Virus record (IMG/VR): IMGVR_UViG_3300010373_000020
Location: 1 to 42,648 of that record
DNA: 42,648 nt
Source: a virus
Reading direction: 5' to 3' (one strand)
Positions within the stretch are counted from its first letter, which is position 1. Each line of letters begins with the position of its first letter. The notes under the pieces were generated by a model that was not told the DNA's origin, made no database searches, and was given only the letters and a program-made list of their open reading frames with translations. Below, piece by piece: positions 1-6,422 of the stretch. The translations under genes were made by a program, and so were the position numbers.

Positions 1-123
1 GACGGGCGGCTCTCGCCTGCTCTTGCTCGCGCGCTAGTTCATCGCTAATCCGCACAATCTCTTCATCTGACATGGAAGCGAGCTTTGACCGAATAACTGA
101 CTTCATCTCAGCGCCGAATGCGC
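1..123. repeat. Terminal direct repeat, left copy
   Basis: The first 123 bases are identical to bases 42526-42648. The repeat lies inside one gene, and the reading frame is continuous only when the two ends are joined. This is what an assembler produces at the overlap of a circular contig. It gives a unit genome of 42,525 bp. A true short terminal redundancy of the packaged DNA is less likely because the repeat sits in the middle of a coding frame. Confidence 0.95.
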
Positions 124-313
124 TGGCGGCTCTCGCCTGGGCGATGAGACGGAGAATGATCCTGTAATTCTCGCAGACGCCGCATTCGCATGGAAGGTTG
201 AATCCGTGCGCCCGATCCAGCGACGACTGCACCTTCGCGGCCAGCGCGTCAAACTCCTGCTCACTCAGCGGCTCCGGCGTCACGGGAGGCGGGATCGGAT
301 CAGTAGGCGTCAT
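1..313 (-). CDS. DUF551-like protein, N-terminal part (gene crosses the circular joint)
   Basis: ATG at 313 overlaps the stop of the upstream gene (ATGA). The frame runs off position 1 and continues at 42525 down to 42311, giving a 175-residue protein on the closed circle. This part carries a proline-rich start, a CxCxxC cluster (CECGVC, about residues 42-47) and a predicted helical region. The C-terminal part has the WQPIETAPKDGTWIL signature of DUF551 proteins, common in phages and of unknown function. It is the last gene of the leftward early operon. Cluster plus DUF551 arrangement suggests a small metal-binding accessory protein; no activity can be assigned. Confidence 0.85.
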   Translation of the reverse strand, partial: MTPTDPIPPPVTPEPLSEQEFDALAAKVQSSLDRAHGFNLPCECGVCENYRIILRLIAQARAASAFGAEMKSVIRSKLASMSDEEIVRISDELAREQEQARAAR

Positions 314-519
314 GGGCGCTCCGTAGGCTTGTAGCGTGCTGACAACTTGTCGGCCTTCGCTTGGGCCGCGTTCGCCTTGTCCTGCCACTTGCGAGCGTCA
401 AGAACGGGCTTCAGTAACTGCACCACGGCCTCTAACTCTGGCGTGGACTGCACCGAATCAATGACCTGCTGGGCCAGCCTGTAGGCACGCGCGGGCGGAT
501 GTTCAACGTCTGGAGTCAT
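310..519 (-). CDS. Small hypothetical helical protein, 69 aa
   Basis: ATG at 519 overlaps the stop of the preceding gene by 4 nt, and its own stop overlaps the next ATG, so it is translationally coupled on both sides. The protein is hydrophilic and apparently all-helical, with an Ala/Lys-rich second half (DKANAAQAKADK, coiled-coil-like). I recognise no family. Position at the distal end of the early operon suggests a non-essential host-takeover or accessory role, which is inference. Confidence 0.7.
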   Translation of the reverse strand: MTPDVEHPPARAYRLAQQVIDSVQSTPELEAVVQLLKPVLDARKWQDKANAAQAKADKLSARYKPTERP

Positions 520-701
520 CAGGGCGTCGGCTCCTTCGGGGCGCTGGCGAGTTCCGGTTCGTCGAAGAACTTCTCGCTCAAGCGCAGCCAGCTTTCAATC
601 TCAAACCACGCATCGCCGAGCAGCATCCACTCCATGCCGCAGTCGGTGCAGCGTCGGTAGTCGTCGGTGTATTCTCCGTGCTGATGCGTGCAGGCCGTCA
701 T
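519..701 (-). CDS. Small Cys/His protein, 60 aa, zinc-ribbon-like
   Basis: ATG at 701 overlaps the stop of the upstream gene (698-700). Near the N-terminus are CTHQH and CTDCGMEW, four potential zinc ligands in a knuckle pattern, followed by an acidic helical tail. A longer in-frame extension to 1055 is possible, but it would overlap the upstream gene entirely and has no ribosome site. The family is not recognised. The fold suggests nucleic-acid or protein binding through zinc; function unknown. Confidence 0.7.
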   Translation of the reverse strand: MTACTHQHGEYTDDYRRCTDCGMEWMLLGDAWFEIESWLRLSEKFFDEPELASAPKEPTP

Positions 702-1414
702 TTCGCGTCTTTGTGAACGTCGGACCAGAGACAGCCGTTGTCGGGATGCGATGGCTGCGAGGCACCGATGTCGGTAGTAACCCGCACATTGCACCACGCG
801 CACGAGCCGGACCATTCGCGGCTGAAGTTGCCAGTCCGCTTGAACCCGACGGTGCGCGTCGTCGCCAGCCACGGACTCGGCAGCTTCCTCACCCGCTCCC
901 GCAGCGTGGCCCCGTCCGACTCGGCTTGGCGCACGCGGGCGATGATCTTCTCGGCCAGCGCTCCGTAGTCGTCCACTTCGCCATCGAACAGGGCGGCGCT
1001 TAGGGTGTGAAGCGCCTTGAAGGATGCGGCGTGTGCCTCTGAAAACTCGCCGCAACGCACGACGAGCCGGTCGATTTCGGCCTTCGCATCGCTAGAGATC
1101 GTCTCGGCCTGCTCGGCACGGTGCAACAGCGTGGCCCCGTCAGCACGGAGACGCGAGACTTCCGCGAGAAGGTCGGGCACGTCGTCACGCGAATCAGCCA
1201 ATTTGTCTAACGTCTCTGCAATTCGGCACGCCCAACAGTGACTCGCTGGAAGGCGATATTCCTCATTCGGACTGAGACAGTAATCCGCAATCGTGTCGGC
1301 GTCATCGCGCAAGAGATCGGCCGTCCACGTCGCCTGTGTCTCTCGCCGCTGAATCTCCTTCAGCCGCTCCTCACTCATCCCCTCGGGCCGGGGCGCACTC
1401 TGGCTAGACACCAC
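698..1414 (-). CDS. Hypothetical coiled-coil protein with C-terminal Cys motif, about 238 aa
   Basis: GTG at 1414 (or 1411) is chosen because GAGGG lies 5-9 nt upstream and the start overlaps the stop of the upstream gene at 1404; ATG 1378 has no well-placed ribosome site. The middle of the protein is heptad-like and rich in Ala, Glu, Arg and Leu (for example LLAEVSRLRADGATLLHRA), indicating coiled coil. Early CWAC and late CAWC pairs may bind zinc. This looks like the phage ead/Ea22-like class of accessory early proteins, but I cannot name the family with confidence. Confidence 0.65.
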   Translation of the reverse strand: MVSSQSAPRPEGMSEERLKEIQRRETQATWTADLLRDDADTIADYCLSPNEEYRLPASHCWACRIAETLDKLADSRDDVPDLLAEVSRLRADGATLLHRAEQAETISSDAKAEIDRLVVRCGEFSEAHAASFKALHTLSAALFDGEVDDYGALAEKIIARVRQAESDGATLRERVRKLPSPWLATTRTVGFKRTGNFSREWSGSCAWCNVRVTTDIGASQPSHPDNGCLWSDVHKDAK

Positions 1415-2104
1415 ACATACCCTCACATTCCATCGCAGCGAACAGATTTGGATCATCGGCCTTCGGTGCCTCCGTGACGGCCTCCATCAACGGCACGCGC
1501 GCTCGGTGCATAAACTCTTGGGCGCGCATCCCTCGGCTGTGCCCCGTCCGAAGCGCCGCGTCTATCTGGACAGCATCTGCGAACTCGTTCGGGCGTTCGC
1601 GCTTCATCGTGCGCCAGAACTCACCGTCATGAAACGGGCAGCCGATACATGCCGACTTCGGCGGTTCTTGAAAGCCGTGCGCCTTGAGCCACGCCACGCA
1701 ATCGGTGCGCGACATGTTGCGTTCCACAAGCGGCCAGCGATTGACGATGTAGCGTTGCCGTGCGTCCTTCATCCGCGAGGCTTCGTCAGTGGAGATCCCA
1801 ATCCACATTTGGAACGTGCCGGCCGGGATGTGGTCACGCCGGCCAGCACCGATGATGCGCCGCAGTTCACGAGCAATCGGCTTGAGCTTGTATTCGGAAT
1901 GTGCATTGCCGTTGGCCCATCCCCCTTCGGCCGCGCTCGTCGAGCGTGAACCATGGGACCGCTGCGAATCGTTGCGCAGATGTCGCGCAACTCGGCCAAC
2001 ATCACCGTGCGTGTCGGCGTCGGATCGGTGCGAGATTGAATCTTCCAGCGCATGGTCATCGGGTCTTCCCACTGCACCGCAAACTTGTTAGCGAACCGCT
2101 TCAT
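1404..2104 (-). pseudogene. PAPS-reductase/PP-loop-like protein, C-terminal part, broken by two frameshifts
   Basis: Homology-like signal moves through three frames. ATG 2104, with a GGGAGGG ribosome site, opens a frame beginning MKRFANKF. Near 1965-1985 the signal passes to a second frame reading FAAVPWFTLDERG then RRGMGQRQCT. At about 1892-1895 one extra T moves it to a third frame reading SEYKLKPIARELRRI and on to the end. The last part has the CIGCPFHDGEFWR motif and KSACIGC context typical of phage adenine-nucleotide alpha-hydrolase (PAPS reductase-like) proteins. The SGGKDS PP-loop that should begin such proteins is absent. Either this is a decayed gene or the assembly has two base insertions. 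The intact third-frame segment (stop at 1404) may still be translated. Confidence 0.6.
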
Positions 2105-2157
2105 CCCTCCCCCTTCCCGGTCACGCCGCACACCCTTGAGGGCGCACGGTCAGTCAT
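2101..2157 (-). CDS. Micro-ORF, 18 aa, coupled on both sides
   Basis: ATG at 2157 overlaps the stop of the upstream gene (ATGA), and its TGA at 2103-2101 overlaps the next ATG at 2104. It encodes MTDRAPSRVCGVTGKGEG. Its last eight codons are also the ribosome-binding region (GGGAAGGGGGAGGG) of the next gene. It may be a leader peptide that couples translation rather than a functional protein. The same VTGKGEG coding/ribosome-site unit recurs at 2440-2459. Confidence 0.45.
   Translation of the reverse strand: MTDRAPSRVCGVTGKGEG
2105..2124. repeat. 20-bp repeat carrying a ribosome-binding site, copy 1
   Basis: The 20-mer is identical at 2105-2124 and 2440-2459. On the minus strand it reads GTGACCGGGAAGGGGGAGGG and lies directly before the ATG starts at 2104 and 2438. 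A related piece (CCGGTCACGGGATCG on the plus strand) links 2452-2466 with 2536-2550. The duplication therefore copies a translation start region. Confidence 0.85.
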
Positions 2158-2663
2158 CGGCCAGACTCCTGCGAGCAGTGATCACACAACGTCAGGCCGT
2201 TGACGACGTTTTCGTTGCCTGGAACGCCGCCGCGCTTGCCGTGACACTTCGCGCAGTTGTCGCGCATCGCCGTCTTGGGCACAAGGGCCGTTTCACCCGG
2301 ATTGAGCCAGCGTGGGCCAGCAAGCCGCGTGCGGTCGATCGCGCGAATCCGATACCGCTTCGGCGTCTGGCCAATTACTTCGACCTGCTGCCGTGTGCGG
2401 CCTTCCCAGCCGTCGAGTAACAAATAACCTATGATCATGCCCTCCCCCTTCCCGGTCACGGGATCGTGCCCGTCAGCGTGTTCTTCCCAGACGCCAGTCA
2501 GAATCGTGTATCCCACCGTCTCACTCCTTCTCCCGCCGGTCACGGGATCGCGAACGACGCAGGCGATGTGCCGTTGTTGATAACCGGGAACGGCGATCCC
2601 GAGGAGGGGCTGGGTTGAGCAGCCACCCGCCGCCAGCGGCTTTCGCCGCACTTCCATCGCCAT
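2154..2663 (-). CDS. Hypothetical protein with C-terminal zinc ribbon; internal start at 2438 likely
   Basis: One open frame of 169 residues. The last 94 residues form a recognisable unit starting at ATG 2438 with a very strong ribosome site (GGGGGAGGG, 4-5 nt upstream): MIIGYLLLDGWEGRTRQ, then a basic stretch, RLAGPRWLNPGETALVP, and a C-terminal CAKC...CDHC zinc ribbon. Similar small proteins occur in many phage early regions without known function. The upstream 75 residues contain RDPVTGGRRSE and HDPVTGKGEG repeats and may be a separate small gene fused in frame, or not translated. ATG 2663 lacks a well-placed ribosome site. Confidence 0.6.
   Translation of the reverse strand: MAMEVRRKPLAAGGCSTQPLLGIAVPGYQQRHIACVVRDPVTGGRRSETVGYTILTGVWEEHADGHDPVTGKGEGMIIGYLLLDGWEGRTRQQVEVIGQTPKRYRIRAIDRTRLAGPRWLNPGETALVPKTAMRDNCAKCHGKRGGVPGNENVVNGLTLCDHCSQESGR
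2440..2459. repeat. 20-bp repeat carrying a ribosome-binding site, copy 2
   Basis: Second exact copy of the 20-mer described at 2105-2124. It ends immediately before the internal ATG at 2438, which supports that ATG as a real start. Confidence 0.85.
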
Positions 2664-2693
2664 GCGTCGATCGCGATCTCGGACCTCCCCTAC

Positions 2694-3068
2694 TTAGATC
2701 TCAACGTCTTCGAACATCGCGAGCATGCGGCTGATCCAATCGATGGCTGCGCCCGTGTTGATTTGCCGCGGCGTCACGCGCAAGACCCGCCAGCCCTCGA
2801 TCGCCGCCTCGTTCGCCTTCTCACAGTCACGCTCGAGTCCCATCCCGCGCGTGTGACGACCGCCCACAAATCCGCCGCCATCCACTTCACAGGCGATGCG
2901 TTTCGCCGGCCACGCCAAATCGAATCGCCAACGTCGAGTCTCATGAAATCGATACTCGCAATGGGGCAGGTCGAGCTCGAGCTGTCGGCACTGCGTCACC
3001 AGCCCATCGGCCGCATTCGCCACTGGCATCTTGAACTTGTTCCCCGCCTTCAGCCGCAGGGGGCTCAC
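2694..3068 (-). CDS. PD-(D/E)XK-like endonuclease, 124 aa
   Basis: GTG at 3068 forms a GTGA overlap with the upstream stop and has GAGG 5 nt before it; an upstream ATG at 3107 is possible but less well placed. The sequence RRWRFDLAW (Asp50), then IACEVDG (Glu61, Asp63), then RDCEKANEAAIEGWRVLRVT (Lys84) follows the D...ExD/ExK order of the restriction-like fold seen in Vsr/DUF559-type nucleases. Small phage proteins of this type with the GGRHTRG element are common. The likely role is processing branched or nicked DNA during replication or recombination, or degrading host DNA; the substrate is not shown by sequence. Confidence 0.7.
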   Translation of the reverse strand: MSPLRLKAGNKFKMPVANAADGLVTQCRQLELDLPHCEYRFHETRRWRFDLAWPAKRIACEVDGGGFVGGRHTRGMGLERDCEKANEAAIEGWRVLRVTPRQINTGAAIDWISRMLAMFEDVEI

Positions 3069-3298
3069 GTCGTCCTCGCGCCGGAGGGAGACTCGATCAC
3101 GTCCCAACTGCCAACTCGACGAAGGCCGCCAACGTAGATGCCGCCGTTCTCTGCGAAGTCGATGTCGCGTGAATTGAGCGCGTGTTGACGCTTCACTTCG
3201 TTGTAGAGCGAGTGATACGTCAACGGCCTCGGTAATTCCACTGACCAGGACTTGTGGCCCGCGCCGACATCCGTAAACTGCACTTGGACTGTCCTCAT
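3065..3298 (-). CDS. Hypothetical protein, 77 aa
   Basis: ATG at 3298 overlaps the upstream stop by 4 nt and its stop overlaps the GTG of the nuclease gene. The protein alternates hydrophobic and polar residues in its first third (MRTVQVQFTDVG, SWSVELPRPLTY), suggesting beta strands, and has a helix and a short GGIYVGGLRRVGSWDV segment. I do not recognise it. Confidence 0.65.
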   Translation of the reverse strand: MRTVQVQFTDVGAGHKSWSVELPRPLTYHSLYNEVKRQHALNSRDIDFAENGGIYVGGLRRVGSWDVIESPSGARTT

Positions 3299-3507
3299 CT
3301 CGTCACCAGCGCCAGATTCGTGCTCTTGACCCCTGACCGGCCGCAGACGCCACATTGCAGTTCCACGCTCCGGCACGTCGGCGTCTCCTCGCGTGAAATC
3401 TCGATCACCGTCGGGCCAGTCGGGCATTGATTCACCGGCCCGCACACGCAGGTCGTCAGCAGCCAGTTCGGTGATGGCGTGAGCGTGAAGCGATCCAGCT
3501 GCGTCAT
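3295..3507 (-). CDS. Small Cys-rich zinc-ribbon-like protein, 70 aa
   Basis: ATG at 3507 overlaps the upstream stop (3504-3506). Cysteines occur as TTCVCG, NQC, TC and QCGVCG, giving two CxC/CxxC knuckles separated by about 30 residues, consistent with one bound zinc. No family assigned. It is one of a run of four short coupled genes between the nuclease and the helicase-loader-like gene. Confidence 0.6.
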   Translation of the reverse strand: MTQLDRFTLTPSPNWLLTTCVCGPVNQCPTGPTVIEISREETPTCRSVELQCGVCGRSGVKSTNLALVTR

Positions 3508-3653
3508 GCCGACCCTCTCATATCGGACAATTGCGCCTCGATCCGCCGCACCATCGCTCGCTCGCGTGCCCAGCGCCGCCGATGCGCGACGCGACACCGC
3601 GCACAGCGGAGCGACCGACACAGCGCTCGACGGCCGCAGCGGCAGCGCCTCAT
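3504..3653 (-). CDS. Small Cys/Arg-rich protein, 49 aa
   Basis: ATG at 3653 overlaps the upstream stop by 4 nt. MRRCRCGRRALC...CARCR gives five cysteines in about 20 residues amid many arginines, then a basic helix. The pattern suggests a zinc-stabilised nucleic-acid-binding peptide. Because the region is extremely GC-rich the composition alone is weak evidence; the coupling on both sides is the main support. Confidence 0.55.
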   Translation of the reverse strand: MRRCRCGRRALCRSLRCARCRVAHRRRWARERAMVRRIEAQLSDMRGSA

Positions 3654-4231
3654 GACGCCTTCCTGGCCTGTTGCGCCGCCTTCCGGCGCGCAACAACCGG
3701 GTTCCGCTGCCAGCACGTGCAGCGGACGACGAACGTATGCGACGGATGGTTGTCGCGGCGGCCGCAGTGCTGCGCGTCGAGCTGCTGCTCATGCGGCGGC
3801 AGCGCCCGGCCGGCGTGCGGCCCCGACCCGCCGCAGCGCACCGTCTGCCAACCGCTCGGCTCGTCGTGACACGCCACGCAGAAAAAGCGCGGCCCGTCGT
3901 CGTCCGACTTCGGCTCGGGCAGCATCCGCGCGGCCTTCGCCACCGCCTCGTCCGCCTTCGCGATCTGCCCGACGCGCTCGCGGATCGCCGGCGCCGACGG
4001 GAGCGCCGATTCGTAGTCCTTCCGCGTGACGCGCGCCAGGTCGAAGCACGCACGCTCGACCATCACCGGGTCGAGATCGCCGAGCGCGTCCTGATAGACC
4101 AGCACCGTCGGGGTGTCGATGCTCGATCCGCGCGCCAGGGCGAGCTGCGCGACGGCCCAGCCAATCGCCTCGGTGCTGTCCAATTCGGGCAGCGCGTTTG
4201 GGCGCGTGAAGCGCGAGATCGCCGTCGTCAC
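3650..4231 (-). CDS. Probable replicative helicase loader (G39P/DnaC-type), 193 aa
   Basis: GTG at 4231 overlaps the stop of the initiator gene (GTGA). The N-terminal half is helical: WAVAQLALARG, a pair LDPVMVERACFDLAR, then a PSAPAIRERV segment. This matches the pattern of phage helicase loaders, in which a helical bundle ends with a PT/PSxxEIR-like turn. A C-terminal FFCVACHDEP...RCGG...CTCW region adds a zinc ribbon. Its position immediately after an initiator-like gene is the classic O-P or gp39-gp38 order. No helicase gene was found in the window, so it presumably recruits the host DnaB. Assignment rests on pattern and context. Confidence 0.5.
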   Translation of the reverse strand: MTTAISRFTRPNALPELDSTEAIGWAVAQLALARGSSIDTPTVLVYQDALGDLDPVMVERACFDLARVTRKDYESALPSAPAIRERVGQIAKADEAVAKAARMLPEPKSDDDGPRFFCVACHDEPSGWQTVRCGGSGPHAGRALPPHEQQLDAQHCGRRDNHPSHTFVVRCTCWQRNPVVARRKAAQQARKAS

Positions 4232-5130
4232 ACCTGCCTCCGCGCGGCGAAGGCAGCGCTCAACGCCGCCATCGTCGAGTGGCCTTTCGTGTGCGGCGAC
4301 GGCGCGGCCGGCGCGACGGCGGGGTGTGCGGCGGCCCACACGGCCCGCCAGAAGTCGTACGGCTTGTCGCCGGGCACTCGGTCGCCGAGCGTGCTAATCG
4401 TCGCGTCTACGAGCCGCGAGACGTGCGCCTCGGCCTCCGTGCGGTCGCCGCCGAGGCGTAGGTACCACTCCTCGGCCAGCTTCGGCGGCACGCAGATCCC
4501 GCGCTCGCACGCCGCCCAGGTGCCCTGCGGGCAGAGCGTGTGATTGCCCATGAGGCCCGTGCGGGGCCGTGGCTTCGGTCGCGTGAAGCCGCCGGCTGGC
4601 GCGATGGCGATTGGTTCTCTCGCGCTCTCTCCGGTAGAGCCAGATCCCGCAGACTCAGACTCATACGCAGACTCATACTTCGCGTCCCGCCCGCGCGCGC
4701 GTAAGGGCGTCTGAATGGATTCCGACTCGGAATCCGGCCGGACAGGCCGAATGGATTCCGACTCGGAATCCGGCCGGACAGGATCGACCTGTCCACCGCG
4801 CCGCGCTTGCTTTCTCACTCGATCCTGATGTTGGTATGCCTGCACCTGGGCCTTCGTCGGGTTGTGGTCAAGGAAGTCATGGATTCGAAAACCCTCAGAC
4901 TCGACGCTCCATAGCCCGACGCGCACCAGTTCGCCCGCTAGTGCGTACGGCCCCCGCTGACCCGCCACGAGCGTCGCGACCTTGGCCCGCGGGATAAACC
5001 CGTCCGTGAGCGTGCGACGCGCGTAGAGCAATCCTGCGAGCCACAACCACCCCGCCTGTCCGACCTGCGGGCCGAGGTTGAGAAACTTCGGATGGTCCGT
5101 GAGGCAGTCATCAATCGACGCTTTGCCCAT
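4228..5130 (-). CDS. Replication initiator-like protein, 300 aa
   Basis: ATG at 5130 follows the upstream TGA directly (TGATG) and has AAGGGG upstream. Residues 1-95 look like a winged-helix domain: FLNLGPQVGQAGWLWLAGLLYARR, DGFIPRAKVATL, LVRVGLWSVE, GFRIHDFLDHNP, the pattern of phage replisome-organiser proteins. A hydrophilic middle contains an exact tandem repeat, PVRPDSESESI, at residues 117-127 and 129-139, coded by DNA with inverted repeats (candidate origin). The C-terminal half has a TLCPQGTWAACERGICVPPKLAEEW segment and a helical end. As with lambda O, the protein probably binds iterons within its own gene and recruits the next-encoded loader. Confidence 0.65.
   Translation of the reverse strand: MGKASIDDCLTDHPKFLNLGPQVGQAGWLWLAGLLYARRTLTDGFIPRAKVATLVAGQRGPYALAGELVRVGLWSVESEGFRIHDFLDHNPTKAQVQAYQHQDRVRKQARRGGQVDPVRPDSESESIRPVRPDSESESIQTPLRARGRDAKYESAYESESAGSGSTGESAREPIAIAPAGGFTRPKPRPRTGLMGNHTLCPQGTWAACERGICVPPKLAEEWYLRLGGDRTEAEAHVSRLVDATISTLGDRVPGDKPYDFWRAVWAAAHPAVAPAAPSPHTKGHSTMAALSAAFAARRQV
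4713..4794. other. Candidate replication origin: tandem iterons with inverted repeats
   Basis: Inside the initiator gene a 36-bp unit begins at 4713 and repeats from 4749. Each copy contains the near-perfect palindrome GATTCCGACTCGGAATC (4718-4734 and 4754-4770; arms of 8 with a single central base). Directly after them lies a third inverted repeat, GGACAGG-5-CCTGTCC (4776-4794). Tandem palindromic iterons in the middle of an initiator gene are the arrangement of lambda ori within O. There is no obvious AT-rich unwinding element beside them. Confidence 0.5.
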
Positions 5131-5438
5131 CAGTTCCGCCCCTTGACGACGCACATGTGTCGGATATTGTCAATCGGTTCAGTAGCGCGCGCGTGCGCGA
5201 TCTCGGCGAGCGCTCGCGTGGCCTTCGCGCGGGCGTGCGCCGCCTGGCCACGTTCGCGCCGCAGTCGCGCGACGACCTTCGTCTCGTCGTAGCCGGAGAA
5301 CCGGACGGAATGGCGCAGCCGGCGCGACAGGCGCGCGTCACGGATCGCGACCATCCGGTGACGGCGGTCAATGCCGCGGCGGAGAACGACGACCCACGCG
5401 CCGATGAGCGCCGCAAAGACGACAGCGATGGCGGTCAC
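5130..5438 (-). CDS. Small membrane-anchored protein, 102 aa
   Basis: GTG at 5438 overlaps the upstream stop by 4 nt. Residues 1-20 (VTAIAVVFAALIGAWVVVLR) form one clear membrane segment. The remainder is strongly basic and helical (RDARLSRRLRHSVRF, ARLRRERGQAAHARAKATRAL), predicted to lie in the cytoplasm by the positive-inside rule. Family unknown. Its site between pentapeptide and replication genes suggests an early membrane function such as exclusion or tethering of replication, which is inference. Confidence 0.65.
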   Translation of the reverse strand: MTAIAVVFAALIGAWVVVLRRGIDRRHRMVAIRDARLSRRLRHSVRFSGYDETKVVARLRRERGQAAHARAKATRALAEIAHARATEPIDNIRHMCVVKGRN

Positions 5439-5950
5439 GCGGTCGCTCCTGAGAACGCTGCGCGCATCCGCAGCAGCCAGTCCTCCACCCACTCAGCCGC
5501 GAGCCTGGACGGTTCGTGATTGTCCGGCGTCTGACCGGGCTTGATCTGGAGGAACCACACCTCTGAAAGTCGCGAGGCGTTCGGCGCGAGATTCGGGATC
5601 TGGTCGTAGGCGCACTGCCGCACGTTCGCTAGTGTGCCGACCAGACAGGCGCAGGCGCCCTCGTAATGCGACCCGTCGATGCGCCCTTCCTTGATTGCTG
5701 AAAGGAGCCCTGGCACTTCGGCCGGCGACGCCGACAGCACAGCCCAGAGATCATCGCGAAACTGGGACTTGAGCGAATCAGAGAGGTTCGCCTCCGAGAG
5801 GTTCGCCCGCGAGAGGTCCGCCTCCGAGAGGTTCGCCCCCGAGAGGTTCGCCCGCTCATCCAGCGCCGCGTGGATCGCGTCGCGCATCGTCTCGGCTTCC
5901 CCGCTCCAGATCACTGCGTTGGTAAAGCGATTCACGATCGTGCGTGTCAC
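5435..5950 (-). CDS. Pentapeptide-repeat protein, 171 aa
   Basis: ATG at 5950. Residues 35-59 are five consecutive A(N/D)LSx pentapeptides (ANLSG, ANLSE, ADLSR, ANLSE, ANLSD), coded by five 15-bp tandem DNA repeats at 5781-5855. Pentapeptide repeats form a right-handed beta-helix; some mimic DNA and inhibit gyrase, but this array is short. A helical C-terminal domain follows, with KEGRIDGSHYEGACACLVGT, similar to a domain seen after pentapeptides in several phage proteins. Function unknown. Copy number of the 15-bp repeat could vary by slippage. Confidence 0.75.
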   Translation of the reverse strand: MTRTIVNRFTNAVIWSGEAETMRDAIHAALDERANLSGANLSEADLSRANLSEANLSDSLKSQFRDDLWAVLSASPAEVPGLLSAIKEGRIDGSHYEGACACLVGTLANVRQCAYDQIPNLAPNASRLSEVWFLQIKPGQTPDNHEPSRLAAEWVEDWLLRMRAAFSGATA

Positions 5951-5969
5951 TCCCCACCTCCAACCGTCG

Positions 5970-6422
5970 TCAAGCCAAGTGCGCTTTCGATTCCCAGGAC
6001 CGGAGCACCCTGCCGGTCTCGGCGTCGGTCAACCAAAACGTCAGCGTCTCGTTCGCGTGGCCCGCGCAGTGCAGCCGCTCGGCGCGCAGGCCGTGGATCA
6101 GGTCGTGCGCTTCGGGCGAGAGCGTGGCGATGTTGTCGAGCTCGTCTGAGCCGCCCCGCGACCGAAAGATGACGTGGTGCGGGTGCATCGCCGTCAAGTC
6201 GCCTTCGTAGCGCGGCTTCAGCCGGAGCGGCGTCCCAAAGGCCCGGCAGTGGCCGTGGTCGCGTTTGTAGGCTTCGGCCTTGCGGACTTCCCACGCCGCG
6301 GCCGCGTCGCGCTCGGCCTTCCGTGCGGCCTTCTCGGCTTCCGCTCGACGGACCGCGCGGCGATGCCGCAAGCCGTCGCGGAAACTGCCCGCCTCCGGCT
6401 TCCAACTCGGTTCGAGGCTCAC
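5970..6422 (-). CDS. HNH endonuclease, 150 aa
   Basis: GTG at 6422 overlaps the upstream stop (GTGA). An Ala/Arg/Glu-rich helix (residues 20-55) precedes the HNH core: RDHGHCRAFG, then MHPHHVIFRSRGG (His82, His83), ELDNIATLS (Asn97) and EAHDLIHG (His106/110). The first zinc knuckle of the usual CxxC is reduced to a single Cys (CRAFG rather than CRxCG), so metal support of the fold may be lost. Such proteins may be free-standing homing nucleases or packaging-associated nickases. It lies in the recombination block rather than beside the terminase, favouring the former or a recombination role. Confidence 0.75.
   Translation of the reverse strand: MSLEPSWKPEAGSFRDGLRHRRAVRRAEAEKAARKAERDAAAAWEVRKAEAYKRDHGHCRAFGTPLRLKPRYEGDLTAMHPHHVIFRSRGGSDELDNIATLSPEAHDLIHGLRAERLHCAGHANETLTFWLTDAETGRVLRSWESKAHLA

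Noticed and set aside
5781-5855. CRISPR-like array
   Set aside because: The units are contiguous 15-mers without spacers and code pentapeptides in frame. No CRISPR array or cas gene was seen elsewhere.
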